DNA of 64,000 nt from Cognatishimia sp. WU-CL00825 (GCF_040364665.1 NZ_BAABWX010000001.1:744001-808000), one strand, 5' to 3'; counted from the stretch's first letter, positions 16,921-25,631 are shown. Notes: generated from the letters alone by a model not told the origin. Numbers and translations: made by a program.

Positions 16921-16996
16921 ACTGCTCGATAGGTTTCTTGCCTGTATGAAACCTGCCTCAATAACTTTACGCCCGCTTCGTGCGGGCGTTTTTTTT
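16921..16996 (+). ncRNA. Candidate small regulatory RNA
   Basis: Between a good promoter and a strong intrinsic terminator lies a ~75-base stretch with no reading frame of note. It contains a hairpin AGGTTTC / GAAACCT (16931-16954, 10-base loop TTGCCTGTAT), a single-stranded CTGCCTCAATAACTTT, and the terminator hairpin. This two-stem layout with an exposed linker is usual for trans-acting small RNAs. I cannot match it to a named family. Confidence 0.5.
16969..16996 (+). terminator. Intrinsic terminator
   Basis: ACGCCCGC-TTCG-TGCGGGCGT is a stable stem closed by a TTCG-type loop and followed by eight T residues. No plus-strand gene ends nearby, which is why a small RNA is proposed. Confidence 0.88.
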
Positions 16997-17112
16997 GGCT
17001 TGGTTTCTTAGCCCCGATCTAATCCCCTGATCGATTGGATGTCGAATTCCCCTTATTTTGCTAGCGCAGCATGATATGTTGCACCTGCAAAGAAAATGAG
17101 GAGCATTGGCGC

Positions 17113-17886
17113 ATGAGCTTAAAAGGCAAAACAGCGGTTATCACTGGGTCAAATTCAGGAATCGGTTTGGGAATCGCCCGGGAATTTGCGCGCGCTGGCG
17201 CGGATGTGGTGTTGAATTCATTCACAGATCGCGAGGAAGATCACGCTTTGGCCGCTGCAATTGCTGCGGAATTTTCTGTGCAAGCACGCTATATTCAAGC
17301 GGATATGTCTGATGGGGCCGCCTGCCGCCGGTTGATCAGCGATGCTGGCGTCTGTGATATTCTGGTCAACAACGCAGGCATTCAGCATGTCGCGCCGATT
17401 GATGAATTTCCGGTGGACAAATGGGACGCCATTATCGCGATCAATATGAATTCTGCGTTCCACACGATGGCAGCTGCTTTGCCAATAATGCGCGCAAGGG
17501 GCTGGGGCCGGGTGGTCAATATTGCCTCGGCACACGGTTTGACCGCGTCGCCCTATAAGGCGGCCTATATTGCCGCCAAACATGGGGTGGTTGGCATGAC
17601 CAAGACCGTTGCGCTAGAGACCGCGCAGGAGCCGATCACATGTAACGCCATTTGCCCGGGCTATGTTTTGACACCACTGGTGGAAGCCCAGATCCCGGAC
17701 ACGATGAAAGAATATGACATGAGCCGCGAAGAGGTGGTGAAGAATGTCATGCTCAAGCGACAACCGTCAAAGGAATTTGCGACGGTGGAGCAGATGGGGG
17801 GCACCGCGGTGTTCTTGTGCTCGGATGCGGCCGCACAGATCACCGGGACAACCATCAGCGTTGATGGCGGCTGGACAGCGCTTTAG
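17113..17886 (+). CDS. bdhA: 3-hydroxybutyrate dehydrogenase
   Basis: A 257-residue short-chain dehydrogenase. NAD site TGSNSGIGLGIAREFARAGA, structural NNAG in ILVNNAGIQHVAPI, catalytic Ser in NIASAHGLTASPYKAAYIAAKHG with Tyr and Lys of YxxxK. The AHGLTASPYKAAY string and the QRQPS-like KRQPSKEFATVEQMGG segment are typical of D-3-hydroxybutyrate dehydrogenase, which oxidises the polyhydroxybutyrate monomer to acetoacetate. ATG at 17113 is chosen since MSLKGKTAVITG is the conserved start and AGGAG lies upstream; an open frame upstream adds only unconserved residues. A patatin-like gene follows 87 bases later. Confidence 0.92.
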   Translation: MSLKGKTAVITGSNSGIGLGIAREFARAGADVVLNSFTDREEDHALAAAIAAEFSVQARYIQADMSDGAACRRLISDAGVCDILVNNAGIQHVAPIDEFPVDKWDAIIAINMNSAFHTMAAALPIMRARGWGRVVNIASAHGLTASPYKAAYIAAKHGVVGMTKTVALETAQEPITCNAICPGYVLTPLVEAQIPDTMKEYDMSREEVVKNVMLKRQPSKEFATVEQMGGTAVFLCSDAAAQITGTTISVDGGWTAL

Positions 17887-17905
17887 CGGTGCCTTCGGTT
17901 TACAG

Positions 17906-17955
17906 CCAATTCTGGCTGGGGGCTTCGCCCCCAGACCCCCAGGGTATTTTTATCA
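17906..17955 (+). repeat. Hairpin element with GTATTTTTA tail, copy 3 (likely bdhA terminator)
   Basis: CTGGGGG-CTTCG-CCCCCAG is a perfect 7-bp stem, followed by ACCCCCAGGGTATTTTTATC. The combination of G/C hairpin, CCCCC, and GTATTTTTA repeats the arrangement at 14799-14873. Confidence 0.6.
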
Positions 17956-17973
17956 AGAACAAAGAGGTTGGTT

Positions 17974-19023
17974 GTGATCCGTCTTAATTTGGCTTTACAG
18001 GGTGGGGGGGCGCATGGGGCGTTTACCTGGGGTGTGTTGGATGTCTTGTTGCAGGATCCTGACATCGAGATTGCGGCCATATCGGGCACCTCGGCTGGGG
18101 CGCTAAATGGTGCGGCGCTGAAAGCTGGGTTTTTGCAGGGCGGGGCCGAGGCTGCGCGGGAAAATCTGGATTGGCTTTGGACCAAAATGGGGGCCACCAA
18201 GGCCCCGGGGTTTGCCGATTGGATGGGGGCTTTTGGGCCAGCGTTCCTGGCGCGGGCTTTGGAACATTCCATGCCGTTCATGATGGCGGATTGGGCCAGC
18301 CGGCTGATGTCGCCTTATGCCTATGGGCCGTTTTTCAGCCATCCACTTAAGCCGATTGCCGATGAATTTCACTATGATAGCGTCTGCGCCGCACAGGGCC
18401 CGAAACTGTTTGTCTGTGCCACCAATGTACGCACTGGCAAGGCGCGGGTGTTTCAAGGTGCAGACATCAACACTGATGTTATCTTGGCCTCTGCCTGTCT
18501 GCCCACCCTGTTTCAAGCGGTAGAAATCAAAGATACGCGCACCGGTCAAACGGATGCCTATTGGGATGGCGGCTTTACCAGCAATCCCGCCTTATGGCCC
18601 TTGTATGACAAAGATCTGCCAGAGGATTTGCTGATTGTGAACATCAATCCGCTGGAGCGCCAGGAGCTGCCGCGCACGCCGCAACAAATTCAATCGCGCA
18701 TGAATGAAATCAGTTTCAATGCGTCACTGATGGGGGAATTGCGCGCCATCGCCTTTGTGCAGCGCATGTTAAAAGACGGCGCTGTTGCGCCGGGCAGCAT
18801 GAAGGATGTCAAAGTGCATATGGTGGCCGATGATGCGTTGATGAACGAGCTGAATGCTGTGACAAAAATGGTGCCGGTGCCGCAAATTCTGGCCGCTTTG
18901 AAATCCGCGGGTCAACGTGCTGCACGTGACTTTTTGGCCAAACATAAAGCAGATCTGGGCCAAAAAAGCACCGTTGATCTGGCCGCGCTTTACGGATCAC
19001 ACCACGGATCACAACCCAGATGA
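17974..19023 (+). CDS. Patatin-like phospholipase
   Basis: A 349-residue cytoplasmic protein starting at GTG 17974 (AAAGAGG seven bases upstream). Patatin signatures are complete: oxyanion glycines in LNLALQGGGAHGAFTWG, nucleophile elbow ISGTSAGALNG with the catalytic Ser near residue 42, and the Asp of the dyad in YWDGGFTSNPAL. Family members hydrolyse acyl esters, including phospholipids; some bacterial patatins associate with polyhydroxybutyrate granules. Its place behind bdhA suggests a link to storage-lipid or ketone metabolism, which is inference only. Confidence 0.9.
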   Translation: MIRLNLALQGGGAHGAFTWGVLDVLLQDPDIEIAAISGTSAGALNGAALKAGFLQGGAEAARENLDWLWTKMGATKAPGFADWMGAFGPAFLARALEHSMPFMMADWASRLMSPYAYGPFFSHPLKPIADEFHYDSVCAAQGPKLFVCATNVRTGKARVFQGADINTDVILASACLPTLFQAVEIKDTRTGQTDAYWDGGFTSNPALWPLYDKDLPEDLLIVNINPLERQELPRTPQQIQSRMNEISFNASLMGELRAIAFVQRMLKDGAVAPGSMKDVKVHMVADDALMNELNAVTKMVPVPQILAALKSAGQRAARDFLAKHKADLGQKSTVDLAALYGSHHGSQPR

Positions 19024-19040
19024 CACGGCATCCAGCGCTG

Positions 19041-19883
19041 CTATTCAGCCGCCTGCGCGGGCTTGCTGGATTTCGCAGTCTCGGCATCAGACCCGGTCGC
19101 TACGTTGGTCACAGTGTCCGCTTTGGTCTCTGAAACCGGGTGTTGTGTCGGTGAGATGGCCGGCTGCTTTGGATCTTTGGCATTGGGATAGACCAGCCCG
19201 GCTGAGATCACCAATTTCGCCGCATCTTCCACCGACATATCCAGTTCGATCACATCGCTTTCTGGAAAGAACAGCAAAAATCCCGATGTTGGGTTGGGGG
19301 TGGTTGGCACAAAGACCGACAGCAGCTGATCGTCATGTTCTGCGCGTGCGTTCACTTCGCCTTTGGCTGTGGTGGACACAAAGCCAACCGCCCAGATACC
19401 TTTGCGCGGGTATTGCACCAGGCAGGCTTTTTCAAAGCTGCGATCGGTCTGGGCAAACACCGTTTCAGCGATCTGTTTCACCCCGGAATAGATCGACCGC
19501 ACAACTGGCATACGCGCCACCAGCGTTTCCGCATAACGGATCATCGATTTGCCGATCAGCCCTTTGGCTATCCAGCCCATGAAGACGGTGAAAAGCAGAA
19601 AGAATACCACGCCAACGCCGCGAATATTGATCGAGACTTCTTCGCCAATCCAAGCATTATAGCGGTCCTGTCCAATGACATAGCGCACGATATTGTCTGG
19701 CTGATAGGCGTCGGGCACAAAAGGCAACACAAAGCCATCCACCCAGCCAATAAACGACCAGATCAGCCAAATCGTGAAGGCAACCGGCGCGATCACCACC
19801 AGGCCCGTCAAAAATGACGTGCGTAGCCGGGCAAGCAAGCCGGGTCCTGCGGGCGGTTTTGTTTCATCAAACGGTGTGGTCAT
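19041..19883 (-). CDS. DUF502 family membrane protein
   Basis: A 280-residue protein with the DUF502 hallmark opening GLLARLRTSFLTGLVVIAPV followed by TIWLIWSFIGWVDGFVLPFV. A second hydrophobic segment is VFFLLFTVFMGWIAKGLIG, and the conserved VRSIYSGVKQIAETVF and TTPNPTSGFLLFFPESDVI follow. Function is unknown in the family. The C-terminal ~50 residues (Thr/Ala/Lys-rich) look disordered and variable. It faces the patatin gene tail to tail with 17 bases between. Confidence 0.88.
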   Translation of the reverse strand: MTTPFDETKPPAGPGLLARLRTSFLTGLVVIAPVAFTIWLIWSFIGWVDGFVLPFVPDAYQPDNIVRYVIGQDRYNAWIGEEVSINIRGVGVVFFLLFTVFMGWIAKGLIGKSMIRYAETLVARMPVVRSIYSGVKQIAETVFAQTDRSFEKACLVQYPRKGIWAVGFVSTTAKGEVNARAEHDDQLLSVFVPTTPNPTSGFLLFFPESDVIELDMSVEDAAKLVISAGLVYPNAKDPKQPAISPTQHPVSETKADTVTNVATGSDAETAKSSKPAQAAE

Positions 19884-19957
19884 GACGCTTCCATGTTGCG
19901 AGTTAGATAAGCTGTTTTGGGGCAGGCTTCAACTCATGCGGCCTTGGCGGGGCCTGA

Positions 19958-20869
19958 TTAGGGCTGTGCGGCGATATTTGTGGCGATTTTTGCGGCCAAT
20001 GTGGCGTTGTTCAGCACCAAGGCGATGTTGGCTTGTAACGATTTTCCGCCTGTCAGCTCAAAAATACGTCCCAACAAAAACGGGGTGACAGCCTTGCCGC
20101 TAATCCCCTGAGCTGCGGCCTCTGCGGTGGCCTGGGCAATGATTGGCGCAAGTTCTTGGGCGGGGATTTCGGCATTTTCCGGGATTGGGTTGGCGATCAA
20201 CTGCCCGCCGGGCAAGCCCATGTCCTGGCGCATAACATGGCTGGCTGCGATGTGCTTGGCGCTGTCCAACCGCAACGGGGCTGCAAGATCAGACTGCGCC
20301 GACCAAAAGGCGGGAAAGCTGTCTTGCCCAAAGGCAATGACCGGCACGCCATGGGTTTCCAGCACTTCCAGAGTTTTGGGAATATCAAGAATGGCCTTTG
20401 CGCCGGCCGCCACAACTGTCACCGGCGTGGCTGCAAGTTCCAACAGATCAGCCGAGACATCAAAGTTTAGTTCTGCCCCTTTGTGCACACCGCCAATGCC
20501 GCCTGTGGCAAAAACCGAAATGCCCGCCAAATGCGCGGCAATCATGGTGGCCGCCACGGTTGTGGCCCCCATGCGTCCGGTGGCCATGCAAACGGGCAAA
20601 TCTGCACGCGACACTTTCATCACGTCTTTGGCGGTCGCCAAATCCTCTAGCTGCGCATCGGTCAAACCGATGTGCAACCTGCCGTTTAAGACCGCGATGG
20701 TCGCTGGGGTTGCCCCGTTTTCGCGCACCTTCGCTTCGACCTCACGCGCCACTTCGATGTTTTGCGGATAGGGCATGCCGTGGGTGATTATGGTGCTTTC
20801 CAGCGCCACAATGGCGGTGCCAGCGGACTTGGCCGCGGCCACTTCAGGAGACAGAGTATATAGTGTCAT
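19958..20869 (-). CDS. psuG: Pseudouridine-5'-phosphate glycosidase
   Basis: A 303-residue enzyme with signatures VALESTIITHGMPYPQN near the start, FATGGIGGVHKGAELNFDVS (substrate and metal loop) and the late MGLPGGQLIANPIPE. It splits pseudouridine 5'-phosphate into uracil and ribose 5-phosphate, the second step in recovery of pseudouridine from RNA turnover. Its ATG overlaps the psuK stop (20866-20869, ATGA), so the two are coupled. Confidence 0.95.
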   Translation of the reverse strand: MTLYTLSPEVAAAKSAGTAIVALESTIITHGMPYPQNIEVAREVEAKVRENGATPATIAVLNGRLHIGLTDAQLEDLATAKDVMKVSRADLPVCMATGRMGATTVAATMIAAHLAGISVFATGGIGGVHKGAELNFDVSADLLELAATPVTVVAAGAKAILDIPKTLEVLETHGVPVIAFGQDSFPAFWSAQSDLAAPLRLDSAKHIAASHVMRQDMGLPGGQLIANPIPENAEIPAQELAPIIAQATAEAAAQGISGKAVTPFLLGRIFELTGGKSLQANIALVLNNATLAAKIATNIAAQP

Positions 20870-21759
20870 TTTGGGCTTCCTCCGGACACGTAACTTGCGG
20901 CAGCTTGCAGCGCGAGATGCAGGCTTTCCGCACGGTCTGAGCCGGCTTTTTCCGCAGCAATATGGGCGGCCATAAAGGTGTCACCAGCGCCGGTCACTCG
21001 GGTGACCATCACTGCGGGGGGCGTTTGGGTTAAGATGCCTTCGGGCGTGGCGTCGCTGGCGCTTTTGCCACCATCAGTCACAAGCGCGCGACGGGCACCG
21101 CGATCCAGCAGGCCCTGGGCTGCGTCCTTTGACGAGCTGAATTCTTTTTGGCACAGCAATCCTGCTTCTTCCAGGTTCACATAAAGCACCGCGCGCTCAT
21201 GGGTCAAAAACGGCAACAGCCGTTCCGCCTTGCCGGGACTTGCCGGGGCCACCCGCAAATCTGCGCCAGCAAAAAACGGGCTGACGGCGATATTTTCCAA
21301 CAATCGTTGGGTCAGATTGCCATCCAGCGCGATGAAGCCTTGGTATGGCTTTTTCATATCGCCGAGCTGACCATCAGACAGGGGCCGCAGAATTTTGTCC
21401 CCAGCGGCTTCCAGCGAATGCGCATCCGCAATGGCCGCAATCAGCCCATTGGCCCCCTCGACTGCCATATACCGATCTGTTGGCAGGTCTTCCGAGCGGT
21501 ACACAAAGGTCGTATCCATGCCCAACTCGTCGCAGGCTTTGATCAATTCATCGCCTTCGGCGTCACGACCAACCGCCGTCAGCAAAGAAGATTGCAAGCC
21601 AAACCGCGACAACGTCATTGCTATATTCATCGCGACGCCGCCCGGAATGCGCGTGATGCGCCCAGCAACATCAGAACCTTGCCGCATATGCACTGGCGCG
21701 CGACCAATCACGTCCCAAAGCACCGAGCCAATACAAAGAATATCAATCGTTTTGTTCAT
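20866..21759 (-). CDS. psuK: PfkB-family sugar kinase, probable pseudouridine kinase
   Basis: A 297-residue ribokinase-type kinase. First PfkB signature GGVAMNIAMTLSRFG, second signature with catalytic Asp in VTRVTGAGDTFMAAHIAA. Because psuG follows with a four-base overlap, the natural substrate is most likely pseudouridine, phosphorylated at the 5' position. The opening IDILCIGSVLWDVIGRAP is like other rhodobacterial PsuK proteins. It starts 47 bases after the DUF4198 gene ends and may share its transcript. Confidence 0.9.
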   Translation of the reverse strand: MNKTIDILCIGSVLWDVIGRAPVHMRQGSDVAGRITRIPGGVAMNIAMTLSRFGLQSSLLTAVGRDAEGDELIKACDELGMDTTFVYRSEDLPTDRYMAVEGANGLIAAIADAHSLEAAGDKILRPLSDGQLGDMKKPYQGFIALDGNLTQRLLENIAVSPFFAGADLRVAPASPGKAERLLPFLTHERAVLYVNLEEAGLLCQKEFSSSKDAAQGLLDRGARRALVTDGGKSASDATPEGILTQTPPAVMVTRVTGAGDTFMAAHIAAEKAGSDRAESLHLALQAAASYVSGGSPK

Positions 21760-21806
21760 AGGTTGCTTGTGGCGTCAAAGTGCGCCCAAGGCAAGGGAAA
21801 GCCGTG

Positions 21807-22595
21807 CTAGGGGCGCGCAAATGTGAGCGCTGCCCACAGGCTCTCCCAAGCGATGTCTTTTTCGACTTGAAGCGCCTCTGTTGGCCGGCGCAAAATCACG
21901 GAATCCAACAAATATTGATACCCGGATTGCAAGGGTATATTCACCAGCCCCTTTGCGTTGGTGCGCAGTTGCGTTACCAGAACCTCGCCGGACGAATTCT
22001 TTGAAAACACTTCAATTTGTGCGTTTGGATGCGGTGCGCTTTGATACCAGAGCTGCACCGGCAGCCCCTCTGGCAACGCATCGCTATAGGGGTTTGCCAG
22101 CGCGACAAATTCAAACTCAAGCCCACCAAAGGCATCACTGCCGTGCCCGTCGCCAACTGCGACTAAAGATTTCACAAAACGGGTATAGCCTTCGACCAGC
22201 GGATAGATCGGGGCTTCTAATGCGGCGGGATCCAGATCTTTATGGCTTATAAAAGCCTCAAATTTCTCTGCCTCACGATAGGTGATTGTGTCCATGGTTG
22301 TTTGATGCATCAGGCGCAGCAAGCCGGTGTCTTCAGGCTGATAAGACAGCGCTGGCAAATCCCCGGCGCGCCCGGTCATCACGTGGCGCTGATCCCCCAT
22401 CAAAGCCAGCGACGTTGCAATCCGCCGGTCAAACCAAGACAAAGCACCACCTTGGAAATTCTGCCCATTTCGCAGATCCGCTATCACCGCTTCATTGGTT
22501 TCCACTTGATATTTCTGCGCATCAATCCAAAACTCATGGGCAAGCGCCGATTTGGCGACACTTAACGACAACAACAAAAAACAAAGCAGGCGCAT
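21807..22595 (-). CDS. Secreted DUF4198 (NikK-like) protein
   Basis: A 262-residue protein with a clear signal peptide (MRLLCFLLLSLSVAKSALA-HEFWID). Two immunoglobulin-like beta regions are suggested: the first around YPLVEGYTRFVKSLVAVG, the second with GLPVQLWYQSAPHPNAQIEV and LRTNAKGLVNIPLQSGYQYL. This is the DUF4198 plan, whose NikK members bind nickel through the N-terminal His exposed after cleavage; HEFWID begins with such a His. It is divergent from a HupE/UreJ-like gene and its ATG overlaps the other ATG. Metal specificity is inferred. Confidence 0.78.
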   Translation of the reverse strand: MRLLCFLLLSLSVAKSALAHEFWIDAQKYQVETNEAVIADLRNGQNFQGGALSWFDRRIATSLALMGDQRHVMTGRAGDLPALSYQPEDTGLLRLMHQTTMDTITYREAEKFEAFISHKDLDPAALEAPIYPLVEGYTRFVKSLVAVGDGHGSDAFGGLEFEFVALANPYSDALPEGLPVQLWYQSAPHPNAQIEVFSKNSSGEVLVTQLRTNAKGLVNIPLQSGYQYLLDSVILRRPTEALQVEKDIAWESLWAALTFARP

Positions 22596-23733
22596 GACAT
22601 TTTCTCTTTTTAATTTGCCTTACAAGCTGGCTTTCGCAACATTAATGTCAATCTTCTTTTACCTGCAAGCCGCCTTGGCCCACGAGCTGGATCCAACGAT
22701 TGCTGATATCGAAGTTAAGTCAGATCAGTTGCACATCACAATCCGCCTAAATGCCGAAGCCTTTTTAGCAGAGCTTGATTTGGACGCTGTCACCGACACC
22801 GATGCTTCCAACAAATCACAGCGCTATGATCAATTACAGGCATTGCCGGGTTCAGAGATCTCTCAGATGTTTACTGATAATGCCAGCCGGTTTTTCGCTG
22901 GTTTTTCGGTACAGTCTAGCGATGTTCTGATACCTTTGATGATCACCGGTATGGCAACCCCGGCGGACAGTATCGCTGACATCGCCCGGCAAAGCACTTT
23001 GCAAATCACCGGTTCGCTACCGCAGGATGCAAACGCATTTTCTGTTAGTTGGGCAAAGGGTTACGGTCCAATTGTGATCCGCCAACAAGGGGTCCAAGAT
23101 CCCTTTACCGGCTTCTTAAATGGCGGAGAAACAACGCTCGCGATCACAATAAAGGGCGGTGGCGCGCAATCTGCGGGGGCGGCATTCCTGTCCTATGTGC
23201 CAGTGGGGTTTGACCATATTTTACCCAAGGGGCTGGATCATATCCTTTTTGTGCTTGGCCTGTTTTTCCTATCTTTGCGCATGGGGCCGTTGCTGTGGCA
23301 GGTGTCAGCCTTCACCTTGGCCCATACGGTGACCCTGGCGCTGGGTGCCTTGGGTCTGGTCGCCATCCCCGGCAGTATTGTCGAGCCGTTGATTGCGGCC
23401 TCTATTGCCTATGTTGGCCTGGAAAATGTGTTCTCCAAAGGACTTAGCCGCTGGCGCCCGATGGTGGTCTTTGGCTTTGGCCTGTTGCACGGGCTGGGCT
23501 TTGCCTCGGTTCTGGGCGACTTTGGCCTTCCGGCAGGCCAATTCATTCCAGCGTTGATTGGCTTTAATGTTGGGGTCGAGCTGGGCCAGTTGACCGTCAT
23601 TGCCTTCGCGTTTTTGCTGCTTGGAGTCGGTTTTGGCCGAAAACCCTGGTACCGCAGCCGTATCGCCAACCCGTTGTCGATTGCGATATCTGCCGTCGGT
23701 ACCTATTGGTTTTTTGAGCGCGTCTTCATGTGA
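22594..23733 (+). CDS. HupE/UreJ-family membrane protein
   Basis: A 379-residue protein with signal peptide (KLAFATLMSIFFYLQAALA-HELDP), a periplasmic domain of ~180 residues, and a C-terminal set of about six membrane segments beginning with FDHILPKGLDHILFVLGLFF. His-rich membrane motifs (HILF, AHTVTLALG, LLHGLGFASVL) match the HupE/UreJ 2 family, thought to carry nickel or cobalt. An upstream TTG in frame exists, but the ATG at 22594 gives the signal peptide directly. Its ATG shares two bases with the ATG of the divergent secreted protein. Confidence 0.83.
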   Translation: MTFSLFNLPYKLAFATLMSIFFYLQAALAHELDPTIADIEVKSDQLHITIRLNAEAFLAELDLDAVTDTDASNKSQRYDQLQALPGSEISQMFTDNASRFFAGFSVQSSDVLIPLMITGMATPADSIADIARQSTLQITGSLPQDANAFSVSWAKGYGPIVIRQQGVQDPFTGFLNGGETTLAITIKGGGAQSAGAAFLSYVPVGFDHILPKGLDHILFVLGLFFLSLRMGPLLWQVSAFTLAHTVTLALGALGLVAIPGSIVEPLIAASIAYVGLENVFSKGLSRWRPMVVFGFGLLHGLGFASVLGDFGLPAGQFIPALIGFNVGVELGQLTVIAFAFLLLGVGFGRKPWYRSRIANPLSIAISAVGTYWFFERVFM

Positions 23734-23753
23734 GGTAAAATAAGATTACAATT

Positions 23754-23771
23754 CAACACCTTATTGGTGTT
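23754..23771. terminator. Hairpin between convergent genes
   Basis: AACACC-TTATT-GGTGTT forms a 6-bp stem in the 36-base gap between the HupE-like gene and the ThiE-like gene, overlapping the stop of the latter. It could end transcription from either side; there is no long T-run. Confidence 0.35.
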
Positions 23772-24390
23772 ACTTAATAGATTGAATGAACTCTTGAAGC
23801 TTGGCAGCAGGATCGTCGCAGCGCCAGACTTCCTCGCCAATGCCAAAGAAATCGGTAACCGGGGCCAATTTGCGCACGATATCCACATCCAATGCGCCTT
23901 CTGCTACAACCGGCAGTTCAACAACCTGAGACCACCAGTCAAACAGTTCGTGATCTGCTACGGTTCCGTCGCCCAACGGCGTGGCCACAACCGGGCCAAA
24001 ACTAACGTAATCGGCGCCACTTTCACCCGCCGTCAGCCCGTCATGCCGCGACGCCGCACAAAAACTGCCCACAATGGCATCATCACCCAAGTCTTTACGC
24101 ACCTTGCGCACCGACCGGGCGCCATCGGTCAAATGCACCCCATCCAGCCCCAGCCGCTCTGCCAGCAAAACATGCTCGTTGATCACCAGCGCGATGTCGC
24201 GCGGATGGCATACCTCGCGCACCGCGTCAGCGGCGCGGCTCAGACGGTCTTCGTCTTTGGTCGCTAGGGCCAAACGCACACAGGCGATGTCCGTGCTGTC
24301 CAGAACTTTCGCCAATTCGCTTGGAAATCGGCTCAGTTCGATTTCTGGTGGTGTGATCAAATAGATTTGTGGGTGCTCGGTGTCGGCCAT
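23770..24390 (-). CDS. Thiamine phosphate synthase-like protein
   Basis: A 206-residue TIM-barrel protein. IYLITPP at the start, INEHVLLAERLGLDGVHLTD in the middle and DYVSFGPVVATP later follow the ThiE pattern. ThiE joins HMP pyrophosphate to the thiazole phosphate. The usual diphosphate-binding PTxTK stretch after GP is missing (ATPLGDG instead), so this may be a variant enzyme or a relative with another role. No other thiamine genes are nearby. Confidence 0.72.
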   Translation of the reverse strand: MADTEHPQIYLITPPEIELSRFPSELAKVLDSTDIACVRLALATKDEDRLSRAADAVREVCHPRDIALVINEHVLLAERLGLDGVHLTDGARSVRKVRKDLGDDAIVGSFCAASRHDGLTAGESGADYVSFGPVVATPLGDGTVADHELFDWWSQVVELPVVAEGALDVDIVRKLAPVTDFFGIGEEVWRCDDPAAKLQEFIQSIK

Positions 24391-24445
24391 GGTGTTTTCC
24401 AGTCGTCGTCTTTGCGGCTGCTATAACCTGCTTTGATCGGCTTGG

Positions 24446-24775
24446 CTACTTTGGTGCAAGGGTTTGGATATAAGCTTTTGCCAAATCAAGCATTTTTTGC
24501 CGGCGGATGTCGTCTTCCATCAGCGCTTCGCTCACTTCGACAAACCCCGGCATGCGTCGCTTGGTAAAATCCATTTCACGCGCGCCTTCGATGCGCAGCG
24601 CGTCTTGTTCCAAGTCTTTGCCGACCCGGAACATGCCGCCGCCCTTATGCACACCACACAGCATATGACCGTTCAACATGAAACAAAGCCCGCCGAACAT
24701 TTTCTTTTCCACCAGCGGCTGTTCTTCGATCAGATCGTCGCGCAACAACGCCACATGTCCTTCGTCATAAGCCAT
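24446..24775 (-). CDS. TfoX N-terminal domain protein
   Basis: A 109-residue protein with the TfoX-N core VEKKMFGGLCFMLNGHMLCGV and a C-terminal helix. In gammaproteobacteria TfoX activates competence genes, but stand-alone N-domain proteins are widespread and mostly uncharacterised. It is divergent from trmJ with about 110 bases between, and upstream of the ThiE-like gene on the same strand. Confidence 0.82.
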   Translation of the reverse strand: MAYDEGHVALLRDDLIEEQPLVEKKMFGGLCFMLNGHMLCGVHKGGGMFRVGKDLEQDALRIEGAREMDFTKRRMPGFVEVSEALMEDDIRRQKMLDLAKAYIQTLAPK

Positions 24776-24884
24776 AGTAAGTGCTCCTTAGCGCCCAAGG
24801 GTCCATTTTCGTCCAGCAGAAACCGTCAGCGCTTGTTTTGCAAGGGGCGCTTGGGTAAGAGCAGGCGATCTATAGGAGAATAAC

Positions 24885-25631
24885 ATGCCCGTCGGAACAC
24901 CCCAGCCAGCGATTGTTTTGGTTCGCCCCCAAATGGGTGAAAACATCGGAGGTGCCGCCCGGGCGATGTGGAATTTCGGGCTGGATCGTATGCGCATCGT
25001 TAATCCCCGCGACGGTTGGCCCAATCAGAAAGCGGTCGCCATGAGCTCAGGGGCAGGGCGACTGCTTGACGAAGCACAAATTTGCACCTCGGTGGCCGAG
25101 TCCTTGGCCGACTGCACCTATGTATTTGCCACCACCGCGCGGGCCCGCGATTTGACCAAACCGGTCATGACCCCGGAACACGCGATGAAGATCGCCCGAG
25201 AAAAAATTGCAGCTGGTGAAAAAGTCGCGGTGATGTTTGGCCCAGAACGATCGGGGCTGGAAAACGAAGACATCGCCCATGCCAATGCCATCATCAACGT
25301 GCCGGTCAATCCCGAATACGCGTCGCTGAACCTGGCACAATGTGTTTTGCTGACCTCTTATGAATGGATGCGTGGCTCCGTGGATGTGGCCCCCGAACGG
25401 GTCGAAATGGCCAAAACCAACTGGGCCACGCAATCCGAGGTGGAGGCTTTGGCGCATCATTACGAAGAGCGTCTGGATGAGGCCAGGTTTTTCTTTCCTG
25501 ATCACAAGGCTGACAGCATGAAATTGAACCTGCGCAATATGTGGTCGCGCATGCCGTTAACGCGCGCAGATATTCAGACATTGCACGGAATGATGCGGCA
25601 AATGGTGCGCTGGAAAAACCGCGCCGAGTGA
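24885..25631 (+). CDS. trmJ: tRNA (cytidine/uridine-2'-O-)-methyltransferase TrmJ
   Basis: A 248-residue SPOUT-class methyltransferase. The first motif is IVLVRPQMGENIGGAARAMWNFGL, the SAM-binding knot is VAVMFGPERSGLENEDIAHA and NVPVNPEYASLNLAQCVLLTSYE. Together these are diagnostic of TrmJ, which methylates the 2'-OH of nucleotide 32 in the tRNA anticodon loop. The C-terminal helices (RMPLTRADIQTLHGMMRQM) are also typical. TAGGAGAATAAC precedes the ATG. Confidence 0.92.
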   Translation: MPVGTPQPAIVLVRPQMGENIGGAARAMWNFGLDRMRIVNPRDGWPNQKAVAMSSGAGRLLDEAQICTSVAESLADCTYVFATTARARDLTKPVMTPEHAMKIAREKIAAGEKVAVMFGPERSGLENEDIAHANAIINVPVNPEYASLNLAQCVLLTSYEWMRGSVDVAPERVEMAKTNWATQSEVEALAHHYEERLDEARFFFPDHKADSMKLNLRNMWSRMPLTRADIQTLHGMMRQMVRWKNRAE

